NCBI GenBank assembly: GCA_963978905.1
Contig: OZ022261.1
Span: 29,075,686 to 29,139,685 of the forward strand
Source of the DNA: Trichostrongylus colubriformis
Taxonomy: Eukaryota > Nematoda > Chromadorea > Rhabditida > Trichostrongylidae
DNA: 64,000 bases
Reading direction: 5' to 3'
Shown here piece after piece: positions 1-11,599 of this stretch. The stretch's first letter is position 1; the number at the start of each line of letters is the position of its first letter. Under the pieces are notes generated by a model, which searched no databases, was not told where the DNA came from, and saw only the letters and a list, made by a program, of their open reading frames with translations. Position numbers and translations under genes: made by a program.

Positions 1-2690
1 AAGCCATATAAAACCCAGTGACTATCATGCTTTTATTTACATTCAGACGCTTTCAAATTCGGTTCCTTTCATAGCTCTCGTCACATATTCGGCGCAGGAT
101 ACGGTAATCGTAATCGCTTTGAGACCCAACTAATGCGACACCCCTAGCCCGCACGCTTCGCGTCGGGCACCGTACGCTTCGATTCGAATACCTCACGTAA
201 GGTTCTACACATTCTGCTGCTAGCGCCTTGCGCATCATGTTTCCATGAAATTTCCACCATTCTGAAACAAAATGCGAATTAGAAGGATTCCTGAGGATCA
301 TCTCACTATCTCTTCTGTATGTCGTGCAAGAGGAACCGACGCATCGCCGCGCCGCGCGATTCTAGGCATTAGTTTCTGACTAGCCCCCTGACGGATGGGT
401 CCAATGCTGCTTCGGCTGGCTCTTCCTGCCCTCTACCTCTGCTTTCAAAGTATCTCTCAAGATCTTTAAGTTTTGATGAAAATGTCAATCCGAAAACGAA
501 TGCGCGTCATTTTAGCGCCTCTGCTTGTGTTTCGTACCCGTGGAACTAAATGGTATCCATTATGTCGAGCGGCGTATATGTAATCATCACTATTGGAAAG
601 CAACAAGTGCATCAATAAAAGTCGGTTAAGCTCGATTCAAGCTGACTCGTTGTTTGGAATTCGACTGCTAGAGTTTTCCAAAATGTGACCTATAAATCAG
701 TATGCCTAAGTACGGCATTGCTTTGGCTGGGATATTTGGTCACACGATTACTACCAAAGTTAGCTCTAAGGATTGTTTGAAGAGATCACGTCGAGATAAG
801 TCACGAACTCGACCTCTTCGAAAACCGACTTTACCTCTCTTACGCTTGGTGCAATTTTCCTCTCTCTACCAAAAATCAGATAGAAGATCTCTGATCTTAT
901 GGCAGTGAAATCCAGTTATTCTTTGAAGCTCCTCCAGGAAAAAGCGTAGATTCATCAACTATTTGACTTGTGTCAAAGCACTTTAGACTTAAGTGGATGA
1001 CCGTTGCGCTTCTTCAATCGTGATTGGCAGCAATTTCCATCGGTGTCAGTCAAAATGTCGAAAAAGTGAAATTGTGGCGATCGGCATGCGTCAACAACAC
1101 CTCGACATATCATGTCAAGCTTTAGGACAGGTTTATTATTTCTGAAACGGGCCGTCTTAATGGCGCAACCGATTCCAGCGACAATTCATTGTGGATCACG
1201 TGAAAATGGGCGGACTAGATTTTTTGTGAACATAGCGAGCGCTGATGATTTGCGAGCGACGAAATCATGGCAATAATCGCGATTTCTGGTGGAATTGCAA
1301 TGTTGAAAACTACCTCATGATATATCTCGTTATTCTAGATCATGCCATAGGGGAGGAGATCTACCAGACAGCTCACACTGTCACTTTACTATCTATGAAG
1401 CTACTGCAAATACGAAGCCTAAGAGGTAACGATTAGGGTTTGCAGAGCAGCACCTCAGATGAGCGTTGGAACACCGCAACTATTTAGACGTAAAGGGAGC
1501 GGGTGAGAAGAGAGTGAGGGCTGTGAATTAATGTTCTGTGAATATGAACTCTTCACTTCAGAAGAGGTGATGTGTGGCGAAGCCCGCATTGAGAAATCGC
1601 GGTTTGAGGTCTCATGACTATTTCGCTGCACAGCGAGCCGTTCTGCCGTTCATCCGAGACTCTTGGCCTCTATCCCGTCTGCAATCTCACCCGGCTAATG
1701 ACGCAGAGGGGCGCAAAAGAGGAATTTTCGTGTACCCATTTTGGGATTTCTCACCGCTTTATTTCGTCCTTTCTCCACTGTTACGCTGCTGAGCACCCCT
1801 ACTTTCATATTCTACAATCTATCAAATTTACTCCTCTCGCTAACTTTAACTGTGCCACACGAATCGGGTTACCGTAAGCGACAGGGGCCTTGCTGGTCCC
1901 GTCGTGAATTAAACGGGCGCTCAGGAGCGTGGCTGCCGCGTACTTGCGTGACTTCAGTGACCACGGCCAGCTTCAGGTCCGACTGTAAACTTTTCGAAAT
2001 ATATAATTTTGGAATGGAAATTCTCCAAGTACAGCGGAATCATCGATATGTGAATTTTGGTTACTCCATGGTATTTTTGCGTGTGCCCAGTGCGCATTGA
2101 ATGTCCATAGGATTGCGGATACGAAAGAATTCATCGGCGCCAAGCTATATTGATATGATGATCGGTGGCTTCAAAGCTGATGCAGCCAGCACTCGCTAGG
2201 CGGAATAGTTGCGCGACTTGATCCAGACGTATAATTAATGAAGTCAGAGAATTGTTCGATTTCACGTCGCGATATGGCGCCAGCGCTAACATAAGCCGAT
2301 ATCGATCGCATATCGATATCGGCTATTCGGTCAGATTAGGACGGCTATCATGATGTCTTCATATTCTTTTCTTCCTTAGTCTCGATGTTATTCTGCAGAG
2401 CCAAAGCTGTCTGTAGAACCTACCTTGTACTTATATTCGGTGCTTTATCACAGCATTACTTTCTCTACTCCACTATTTTTTTCTTGTAAGACGTTTCTGT
2501 TGAGTTTTTTAAGCCACCCGCATCCAATAATGATTTGAAGCCGTCATTTTTGAGATTGGGAAAAAGCATGATAAGCGACGTCTATTGTGACTGCATCAAG
2601 CTTTGTAGGGTCAATATGGGTTTGGGGAAGTCGCAATGTGTCGTGAGCTGAAATTCACGTTACCTCTCACTATATGGAAAACTTCGTTGC
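1..2690. other. No gene recognised
   Basis: Holds FB2-like words near 100-190, a relative of the dispersed repeat at 1600-1830, FB3-like GC-rich debris near 1860-1960, and the hairpin at 2294. Open frames here look like chance. Confidence 0.5.
2294..2324. repeat. 13-bp perfect hairpin with ATCGAT core
   Basis: AGCCGATATCGAT (2294-2306) pairs with ATCGATATCGGCT (2312-2324) across a 5-nt loop. No T-run follows and no gene is adjacent. Confidence 0.8.
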
Positions 2691-2717
2691 TGTTAAGTGC
2701 TATGGTACGAAGTCTTG

Positions 2718-2818
2718 GCAGGTTTTTAGCGTGGTGTCAGGTGTGTGTGGTGCAATGGTGTGCAATATAGGAATGTTACTCTTCAATGCGTCTCCTCCTC
2801 CCAACCCATCTTGACCCG
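2718..2818. repeat. Dispersed repeat, copy 1 (partner at 29438)
   Basis: Shares GGCAGGT(A/T)TTT(A/T)GCGTG, GTGTGTGGTGCAATG and a C-rich end with 29438-29537, both in + orientation. Possibly part of a decayed transposon. Confidence 0.6.
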
Positions 2819-3699
2819 ATTTGCATAGTTTGATGCTAGACGACAAAGACAAGATTTGAGACAGAATTCTTCGGCTCATCCAGATCGACGCACAAGTACC
2901 CTGAGGCACGTGTGAAACGAAAGCTAAGCCAATGCATTCTTTCAAAGCCATCCGTATAAAATTTTGTACGGACTTACCGACTACAACCTTTTACTCTACA
3001 TTTTATTTATCAAGTGATATGGTAATTCCGGCTAAATGTTTTCAAAGATTTGAAGAGAGCTTTCTACTCGAAAGTGCATTAGGATCTGAAAGTGTGGAGT
3101 GCGGAGATCATATTTGGGAGCACCTGCGTTCACCATTTCCTCATAGCTCCATGGACCGCATGCGCAGGATTTTAAGTTGGCCTTTGGATAGCCGCTGTTT
3201 TTTTTTTGCATTTTTTGGCGCATCGATTAACTATTTATGGAGGTTTCGAATATCTGAGTTAGAACTCTCCTTCGAGATATAAAGGGCATTATCTTCGGCC
3301 TTCATTTTTGCACTGAATTTGTAGCCGTTGTAATTCTAATATGAGCCCTTTTAATTTTTGTTAGAAATCGGTATAGGATCCAGAGTAATTGTTATTACAA
3401 CGTGAAGCTAAACAATGCCATTCCGGCTCTTACATACTTTTTTCAAGTTTATTGGCACAGGCAAACTGGTTTTCCTCAGGTTTTTGAAGACCTACAATGT
3501 CATATAAATAGCCATTTGTAAGAGCTATTGAATAATATTAATTGTTGCTTACATATTTTGCATTGAAATTTCATTGCTATTTCATCAGCATGAAGCTGGA
3601 TGGTGAACTGTAAGAAATGTTGCCATGAGTTTCAAGTTAATGAAAGCCAGGTCTAGTTAACTAGTTGCAGTTAGGGCATGACATTACAAGAAGCAGATG

Positions 3700-3985
3700 T
3701 AGTAGGACAAATAAATGTGTAGGTAAATGGTAAAGAGGATGTTCCTGTTACGATGGTAAATGGTAATGAAATAGGCCAATGGTAAATAGGATGTCCCTGC
3801 TACAGAGGGCTCAGCAATGTTAATCTCGATGTACATATTTGGTAACCGACCAGGTGTTTGTGGGAAGTAACTGCCATTTTACATTTTCACGCCTAAATCA
3901 ACCATGGAACTCCTAGTACTGTTCATGGTATACCATACAAGTTCAGTGTGAAGTTATAATATCAAGAACTAGTAAAAACATTGGA
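3700..3985. repeat. Dispersed direct repeat, copy 1
   Basis: Matches 5335-5555 in the same orientation, sharing GGTAACTGACCAGATG-like and GTGTGAAGTTATAATATCAA words. Also contains small internal repeats of GGTAAATGGTA. Confidence 0.75.
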
Positions 3986-4132
3986 AGGTGAGGGAAATAT
4001 AAATGAATTTCAACAAAAGCCAAATTTTTCGGGTAACTCGAGATCTGGCAGACAAATGCGCCAAGCCAGTCAAGCAACACGGGCTCGGCAATGGAGGTTT
4101 AGTTCGTTAGCCACGAACGACACTAGTCAGAG

Positions 4133-4290
4133 GTGCGCGTCAGGACACTCGAGTTTGGTCACCGCGCTACGCGGATCGCGTCACCGAGCGCGACACGAAC
4201 CTTGTTGGTCGCATTACTGATTGGCCGTGCGCTAAAGGGTTCTGTCATCGCCTGCTCCGTGACCTAACTCGGTACGGGTGTCCTGTCGGA
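4133..4290. mobile_element. FB3 fold-back MITE
   Basis: Ends GTGCGCGTCAGGACAC and the inverse of GTGTCCTGTCGGATAC, with GC-rich interior arms (CACCGCGCTACGCGGATCGC). It is one of at least seven FB3 copies in the window. Confidence 0.7.
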
Positions 4291-5334
4291 TACCGCATTA
4301 GCCAGTGAAAAACTTGGCCATTTCTCGAGGTGTGGCCATACCGTTTTCCTTCCCCTCCCCTCAAAACCTATCCTCTCCTCAAGACCTGCAAAATCCTATT
4401 CGCATACCATCGTATGTAATTTCATAGGGGATATGTTGACTATACCTTCTGATGGTCATTATATGAAGCAATTGTAGCGCTGCAAAGGGTTACGTTTTCA
4501 AATTTTTCTACCCTTCTTTCCATTCCCTTTGAGCACCATCTACAGAGAGAGACTATGGTCGAAGAGTATTCCGTGTATTCAAAACAGTTCCGGTGCTGCA
4601 CTGTTCTACAGAAATAAGCCTGATTCTCCTGGTTAGCTTTATTTCTTAGTTCCTATTCCTCATGACATAATATTTCTCACTGCTCCATACCAAAACAAAT
4701 CATACCAACTTGCTCAATTTTGAGCTTGCTGAGTAGAGACGGTGGATGTGAGCAGTGACTGGAATTCTAGCAGGTTAGACCATAGGACAGAAGCGCTTAT
4801 TCCATTCTCTCAAGACATTTCTTCAACGATCCGAAATCTAGCGACTTGGCATGAACGATGACTTCTTACCGGTTTTCTTATGACGCCAATTAAGCAAAGT
4901 GAAATGCAGGCTGGTCCAACTGGTATCGCATACCCTCCAATGCTTTTCACTTGAACTGAACAGGTCACACCGGCAAAGTTTGATTTGTACGATTTCACTT
5001 CCACGTAAAATGCCGTTGAAATCCGGAAAGTTGAGTTTTCATTATGTTTCAAGGACATGTAGAGGAAGCTAAATGTTCCAATTTCACTCGTGGTTGTCGG
5101 CCGTTTGTCTACGCCCCTTCTTGCAGGCGATTTAGAGGTGCATGTCGGGCTTCTTAACAGCGGAACATTCGTATCACATATTACCGTAATACCATTTGAA
5201 ATTCGGCAATATTCCAGTCATTCCTGTGGCATTTATTTTTTTGTGAACCACTCAATCACAGCCACCTTTTTGGTGTAGCTCTCCTGAGTCTTCCTCACTA
5301 CCTGCACGTGAGGTTAACGCTACCTACATGAAGC

Positions 5335-5555
5335 GGATGTATAATAGTAGGACAATGGCAAATAGGATGTTCTTGTTACAGAGGGTCTAAGAATGTTACT
5401 TTCGATATATTTGGTAACTGACCAGATGCGTTATGTGCACTCACAACTAATTTAATTTGACGCCTAAATCAACTATGGAACTCCTAGTGGTGTTCCTAGT
5501 TTACCATCCAAGTTCGGTGTGAAGTTATAATATCAAGGACTGGTAAGTATTGGGT
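5335..5555. repeat. Dispersed direct repeat, copy 2
   Basis: Second copy of the 3700-3985 repeat; the internal GGTAAATGGTA expansion is absent here. Confidence 0.75.
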
Positions 5556-6298
5556 CATTCCATAAGTAATGTCGTCTTTTTTTTCGAACGAAAGTAATTC
5601 TGATAGATTTACAAGTTTGTGCGGCATTTTACATATCGTTCGAGAGCGCTTCTCTGCTCTATAATACGGTATAAACGATTTTTGGACATGTTGAGAGGAG
5701 GCAAATTTCAGGTTGGCAGAAAGGTGGGTCCAAATGGCAAAAATTGACAAAAGCGGTAATCTAATAGAATAATATACTTCACTTTAGGAAAATCAACCAA
5801 TCATATGGCCCGGTAGTCCAGAAAGAAACAGTCGACCTCCTTCGAAGTTTTATTGCATGCTTTGAATATTTCCGAAGGTTTCAAGGGGACAGTTACCAAA
5901 GTATTGGTTTTGTGAGCATGGTCACAACTATGTCGGCTTCTACTGAAAGCACGACACAGGACAACTCGGTTTCCCTGCGAGTTTAGGTAGATTCTGAAGC
6001 AAAGACGGTGTCCTGCGCTCCATTTAAGGTTCAATTGCTTCAGGACCCAACGACACGACGCCCCTGGCATCACGTCGCGCGCTGATTTGGATGACTTAAT
6101 TCAGGAGTATCTCATTGTCCACTTCACTCCTACCACTGTCTTTAAATGGGTATACTCCATTTTCTGTCAAGCAAAAGGCAGAGTTATGACGTTAATAAAG
6201 CCCCAAATTTCTCAGCCACCCATTCCATGATCAGTGAATTCGTGTAATGGATCCATTAGACCGTTGCCATTACAGACATTCCATTCACCTCCGATCAT

Positions 6299-6330
6299 CG
6301 CTTAGAATCATGTATTCATGATTCTTAGCG
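6299..6330. repeat. 14-bp near-perfect hairpin
   Basis: CGCTTAGAATCATG (6299-6312) faces CATGATTCTTAGCG with one mismatch and a TATT loop. Isolated; function unknown. Confidence 0.75.
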
Positions 6331-6845
6331 CACACATTAGCGTTGTCCAATAGCGGTTATTGCCGGCCTGCCAGCTAGTGTCTAGATGTCATTGATATCG
6401 ATGCATGATGAGGATAATTCTTCGACTCTAATACGAACAATGCTGGCTGATCTCAGCGTCAGAAATCTCTCACTTGTCACACTACAGGAGTTCATATCGC
6501 GCTACACATTCATTCGTCTCTATAGCTAATTTAATGTTTAATCTATATCCAACATAGGAACCAGATTTGGTCCACAGTAATCATTTCTACGCTGCACGTA
6601 TAGCAGTGATTTGCATATTGCTCCCCAATGATGGAACAATAACCTACGAGTTTCATTAGGCTTACGGTATGGGTACGATAGCCCGCAGTTCGTTTCTTTG
6701 CACACATGATGCCTTACCAGGACGTCGAATGTGAATTCCTTGGGTTTTCTTCGATATGATCACACTTTTGTCTCGCTCCTTCTCTTATTCTCCCTTTCAG
6801 TGCTTCACTTGAACTTTCAAGTGATGTATGCGGTTTTCCGGTAAA

Positions 6846-7130
6846 TACTCAGCGACTGGAGTGGTGTAGTGACAGGTGGCGCACTCTCTCACTCCTATGC
6901 TGCAGGGTTCATATCCCGTAACAACGCCGGCCCAGGTCAATCAAGCCTTCCAACCCTGAGAGGTCGGTGAATTGGTACCAGACTCGACTGGGGAATAAAA
7001 GCACTGACTTGTACATTGGCTCGACCTCTCCGGTCATTGTATAGGTCAAATTACATTCACCTGCCGCCACGATTTTGAATGGGACACGGATGCGTGGCAC
7101 ATCCCACAAAAGGGATTGATTAAGCCCGAA
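6846..7130 (+). mobile_element. tRNA-headed SINE-like element, copy 1
   Basis: About 285 bp that matches 31661-31935. The 5' part has a box A-like TGGTGTAGTGACAGG and a box B-like GGTTCATATCCC spaced as in tRNA genes. The body shares AGTCGGTGAATTGGTACCAG-type sequence and the 3' end GGGATTGATTAA with the other copy. The two internal Pol III boxes make this a SINE rather than a MITE. Confidence 0.65.
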
Positions 7131-7900
7131 AAAACAATCCTTCTAACTTTAACCTTTCGGAACGTAGAAGTTTCGTATGTTTTCGTGCTCGTACACCTTG
7201 ACTCGACTGTTTTGACCTGATCAATACATTTTTGTATGATTAGCATTATTGAGACCGTTATGACCGATCCTGAATCGGCCAACGGTTTTTGCAGACTCCC
7301 CAAACCTTGTCCATGAAACCGTGGACGAATGCTTATGGCGAAGCTTGGGCGGAAACAAAGACCACGAGAACTTGTTCCTTATGGATCTCTCATGACAACA
7401 GCATCGCATGATTTCATGCTGCGCAATCGGGATAGTAATTTCTATTAGCCAGCAGATAGCAATGCTAGTATTTGGATTCCCAAAGATAAAACTATCTCCC
7501 CACGTCATCAATCCCAGGAAAGTAGGGGCAAGTGAAGGCAAAAGACGTTTCTTTCCTAGGGTGCATGTCACATTTCATGATGTCACAACGATCCCGAAAA
7601 GATGCATGCTATTTTAATTTTGCAAAAAAATTGCAAAGTGACTAAAGATGCCCGAATTGGATTGCCATTGAGTATCATGTCGCTAGGACGAGTGTGTCGT
7701 CATCCATCATGAGGCAGTGAGACGCCACAAATGATGAAGTCTTTGCAGCTACGTCTTTGCTACGGTGATTATTTTTGTTTCTCAGCTGGAAACCGTGCCA
7801 CAATGAATGACGTCGGCTGGGAACAGACCTGTACCGCCTTTTCTGGATTTCCAAGGGCGCTTCTGTCTGCAGGCATGGTGTTGAACGTTAACACTTATCA
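7131..7900. other. No gene recognised
   Basis: Overlapping short frames in several phases with no splice-supported exon and no repeat family I could match. Confidence 0.45.
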
Positions 7901-7903
7901 TTT

Positions 7904-8116
7904 TCAGTATGTTACGTCTCTGCTTGCTTTAGTGCTATGCTTGATCATTTTATTGGAACGTTGAGTAAAAATCGTTAGAAGCTTCCTAGAATTCATTCTG
8001 TGCATTCTGATGTCTTCAAAGCTAAATAGGTCTTGTAACTCATCAGTCTCCCGATTTAGGCTATTACGTAATTCCAATCTTTTTGAAATGATGAGGTTTT
8101 TGTCCTTACATTTCAC
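7904..8116 (-). CDS. Open frame with coding-like composition, possible exon (70 aa)
   Basis: This minus-strand frame encodes a lysine- and glutamate-rich sequence (SKRLELRNSLNRETDELQDL) likely to be helical or coiled-coil. It ends at a proper stop, but no acceptor that joins it to a neighbour was found. It lies directly downstream of the candidate exons at 8121-8484. No family is recognised. Confidence 0.18.
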   Translation of the reverse strand: MKCKDKNLIISKRLELRNSLNRETDELQDLFSFEDIRMHRMNSRKLLTIFTQRSNKMIKHSTKASRDVTY

Positions 8117-8120
8117 AGGC

Positions 8121-8484
8121 TTAGCCTTGCTCCTCGAACTTCATTTCCTGTTTGGTAATGACTTCGACAGCTCCAATCACCATTTTTGTACAGATTGCAG
8201 CTACGATCTGAAACATTTGAGTGGTTATTTATCCGTACCCTGCATCACATTCAGTGACGTGTTGCTCCTCAATAAGTAGCTATTACATAAGTGAGGTGGT
8301 CTGTATCATCTATCAAAAGTAAGAAAGACTTCTTGAGTCAATAAACAAACTTTTCCTTGAATTGTTTTTTTTCTTTGCTAGATGGGATGACACAGCACAG
8401 GGTCATGTGATAACATTGGGCAAATACCTCCACAGCTTCGGTGCAGATACACCCTACTTTCTTAGAATTTTCCATGTTTTCCAT
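8121..8484 (-). CDS. Candidate two-exon peptide gene (47 aa), unrecognised
   Basis: The minus-strand exons would be 8484-8428 and 8207-8121, with a GAG/GTATTT donor and a TGTTTCAG acceptor. Both are phase 0 and the stop is TAA. The product starts MENMENSKKVGCICTEAVE and continues IVAAICTKMVIGAVEV with an acidic and basic tail. The hydrophobic middle could be a membrane segment. The good acceptor and matching phase are the only support; the alternative is chance open frame next to the FB2 MITE at 8558. Confidence 0.22.
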
Positions 8485-8557
8485 GTTCCATGGGTGGGTG
8501 TGACTGATGCAGGGCTAAATGACCTCCTGCAGTGCCCGCGTGCTCGCGAGCTTTTTG

Positions 8558-8797
8558 GGGTGTGTACCCTTACGTCAGGATCTCGCACGACGACGAGCCG
8601 CGTGCGGCGCAGTGTGTGCGAGCTATGCGCGTCGCGGTAGTTGGGTCTTGGAACTATTGCACGGTGGTGCTAGAGGCGCGATACGCAGTTGACTTCCAAT
8701 CGCTTCGGGACCTAACAACAAGGCGCCTTTAGCTCGTCCACATTGCTTCGTTTGCGACATGCCGCGCTGCGAAATCCTGACGTAAGAGTACACACCC
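8558..8797. mobile_element. FB2 fold-back MITE with 9-bp target duplication, copy 1
   Basis: A 240-bp inverted-repeat element with ends GGGTGTGTAC and GTACACACCC. A perfect 9-bp direct repeat AGCTTTTTG flanks it (8549-8557 and 8798-8806). Nine-bp duplications are typical of Mutator-like elements; the superfamily is inference. The GC content is well above the surroundings, and no coding capacity is seen. Confidence 0.88.
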
Positions 8798-8806
8798 AGC
8801 TTTTTG

Positions 8807-10995
8807 CCATGAGCTTTTGACTTCAACTGCATAAGAGGATTTCTGATGGCGTCAAATCGCACGACTCTGGGAGCCAATTATTATTACCTCGACGAAAAAG
8901 TTCAATGCCAGACACACTGCTCCACTGCTTTTTTACATTTTCGATTAATTATTTTCTTATGCCCATTTTTACTATCTCTGCCAACAAATGGTTCTTAAAG
9001 AGGTGCCAACAAGCTACCGAACGGAAGTGATAAATTCGTTTTGGGTTGATTTTGTAATTGTAATTGTTAAGTCGTACCCCTTGCAATCATTGCGTTTTAA
9101 CGTCAATTATTTCATTTCGACTTCTTAATTATGAGGGTTGACACCTTTTGCGAACCGTATGATGCCATCATGAGATCTCAGGAAAGCTGCGTGCTGGTGT
9201 TCATATGCTTCCAGGACTTGTCTCCCGAGTGTCATTGACGTCCCCAGTAGCGCCTACTCTAATTACTTCTCAACTTGTATGACTAGCAATAGACAAGTGA
9301 CGAATATGGAGGCAGTATGTGATGTAGAGAGACAGTCAGAGACCCGTTCTGGTCGTTAGCCTCCTACACATGTCTGGTTTATATCGCGCATCATTACTAT
9401 TAGCTGTCTAACAGACGAACTCAAGCCCTTTCATCAACGCCATCCCACCATCCCATCATCCCACCATCTCCACCACAGCCAATCTTACACAAACAGATAT
9501 CTCCCAGATGTCTTTCAGCGCGTGTTCGTCACGTCGCTTGCCGTTCCGATCATATCTTTCCACTACTAGTAGACTATGTTATGAAAGTAGGCTTATTTGT
9601 GGCTTAGCGTAGATGTACACGGGATAGTGGCAATAAACGCTCAGTTATGAGATCAGATCTCAAAGCTTTCTTATTAAATCGGAGAAGATCCCACATTCCT
9701 CTCTCCTTCAATCTTGGTATAGACAGGCTCCCCGTGGATTGTTTATCGAAGCCTATCCACGATTTAAAATTTTATGAGTCAAAGGTGAGTATTCAACTAA
9801 ATAGGAACTGATTCAACAGAAAATCAGAAAGTACTGAAGAATTTTAAAAAGCATTTTTGACCGTCTGTTGATGGATGGGGTGCCACTAGAGAGAGTCAAA
9901 AAGACCTCGACCGTATCCCCTTCATTGAGGGTGCACTATGCACTTGATCCTCCCTCCGAAATTCAGTGAGGTTGAAATCTAAATATTGTCAGCACTTGAG
10001 TATGAGCATTACACTTGGGACGAGTGCGCTAAATTTTTCTTTAATTTTTAAAGATCTGTTAAAATTAGTAAGGCGGGAAATAAACTTCCAAGAAATTTCC
10101 AATGACCCAACATTGTATTCCAGCATCTTTGGTACAGCAGGGAAAAAAATCTCTAGAGACAATTGCATAGCAGTAACTTGCTTTTAAAGTATAATTTCTT
10201 CTTTCTGATTTCAATATATATTAACAACTGAACCATCATTTCCCTTTAATTGATCAGATAGATTATCCATATGATCCCAAAGTCTCATTTCGAACACAAA
10301 ATTTCCAATATCCTCCTCAAAAGTCGAAATATTTTTTCTAAGTTTAATAGACTGGATAAAAGCATTCTTATTTTTATCATGTTAACTACAATCGTTGTGA
10401 TAATATAGTAATACAACAGTACAGAATTCAGTAAAGTAATCACACTAATCAATAGTAATCATACCGGAATCATAACGAGTCCTCGGCATGACTTTTGAAT
10501 GCTTTTCCATAAGGAGCTGATGACATCACGAACCTGAGAAAAACAACTTTTATGTATTCAGTGCCTACTTCTTCATTCAGTACCTTAAGATACAGTTATT
10601 CAAGCTCATTGAAATCAAATAAGATCATTGGAGATGGAATGTGGGTAGCTTTAGTGAATCATGCACTTACGTTACAAGTTAAGCAAGTTAATTGATGTGA
10701 AAAACTTTTTTGTTCGAGCGATAATGTTGACGGTATGAGCATTCAAGCTGGATATTTCAAATGAATATATTTCCCGGAAATGAGGATAGCGAAACTCACA
10801 TTTCATTTGAAATTTTCGAAGCTACGAAAAAAAAACTTTTCAAAACTCGCATTCAAGATTACAGGCGTTCAATATACTCGTACGCGTTTCTTGGCAATGA
10901 GTAAGTGTTGAAAGTGAGAGCAGGTGACTGTGTCTCTCACTTCAATCTTGTAATACTTGAAACACCATAGACAGTAGTCATTCGACAATAGTTGG
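8807..10995. other. No gene recognised
   Basis: AT-rich, with only the CATCCCA tract and short chance frames. Nothing repeated elsewhere in the window was noticed. Confidence 0.5.
9441..9477. repeat. CATCCCA-type short tandem repeat
   Basis: Irregular repeats of CATCCCACC and CATCATCCC. Simple sequence only. Confidence 0.7.
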
Positions 10996-11115
10996 ATGTG
11001 TGACAGGACACCCGAATAGGATCAACTCAGGAGACGGCGACCGCGCCTATTAGTCGCGGTCAATTCGCAAAGGGACCATTAGGGAACTTGTCCGCATTAA
11101 GGTCCTGTCGCACAT
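10996..11115. mobile_element. FB3 fold-back MITE, compact copy
   Basis: A 120-bp hairpin-like copy with ends ATGTGTGACAGGAC and GTCCTGTCGCACAT. It is the shortest and cleanest FB3 copy and lies about 480 bp before the first exon of the Gln/Pro-rich gene. Confidence 0.8.
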
Positions 11116-11589
11116 TTCTCCTGCTCTACACGAGCAAGCGAGTATCGCACCTTGTAGACGGACGCAAGACGGAGCTGGTTAATACTTGAAAGATCTGGGC
11201 CCGTCCGTCCCTTTTGCAGTGATGACATTCTTCATTGAAACGGATGTGCCTGAAGATCGTCGACTGTTGAATGTGAAAATACATCTTTGAACCCACGCGA
11301 GCAATCGCATGCAATGACTTTCGTAGTGGTCATCTAATCGGATTTCTCTCACTGGAAGAAGCGCTCTCGCGTCCAAACGAGAAACGGGAAAATGACATCG
11401 ATGCATTCTGGAGATATATCTATATGCGATTGAAGAAAAACCCCGACAAGTTCCTCCTTCTTTAATCGAAAGCACCTCAATCCTCCTCATGTTTTTACTC
11501 CGGTTTTTTTTTCTGGTAGAAGCAGCTCTCATCGTTATCATGGTATCACTGCGTATCACTATATGTACATGATAATTGAAAATTTCAAC

Positions 11590-11599
11590 TTTTCAGGGT
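11590..11599 (+). promoter_or_regulatory. Probable spliced-leader trans-splice acceptor
   Basis: The run CTTTTCAG ends at 11596 and is followed by GGT and the ATG at 11600, with no good donor seen just upstream. The frame before this point has only a TTG, so the ATG after the acceptor is the natural start. This arrangement is typical of nematode outrons. Confidence 0.6.
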
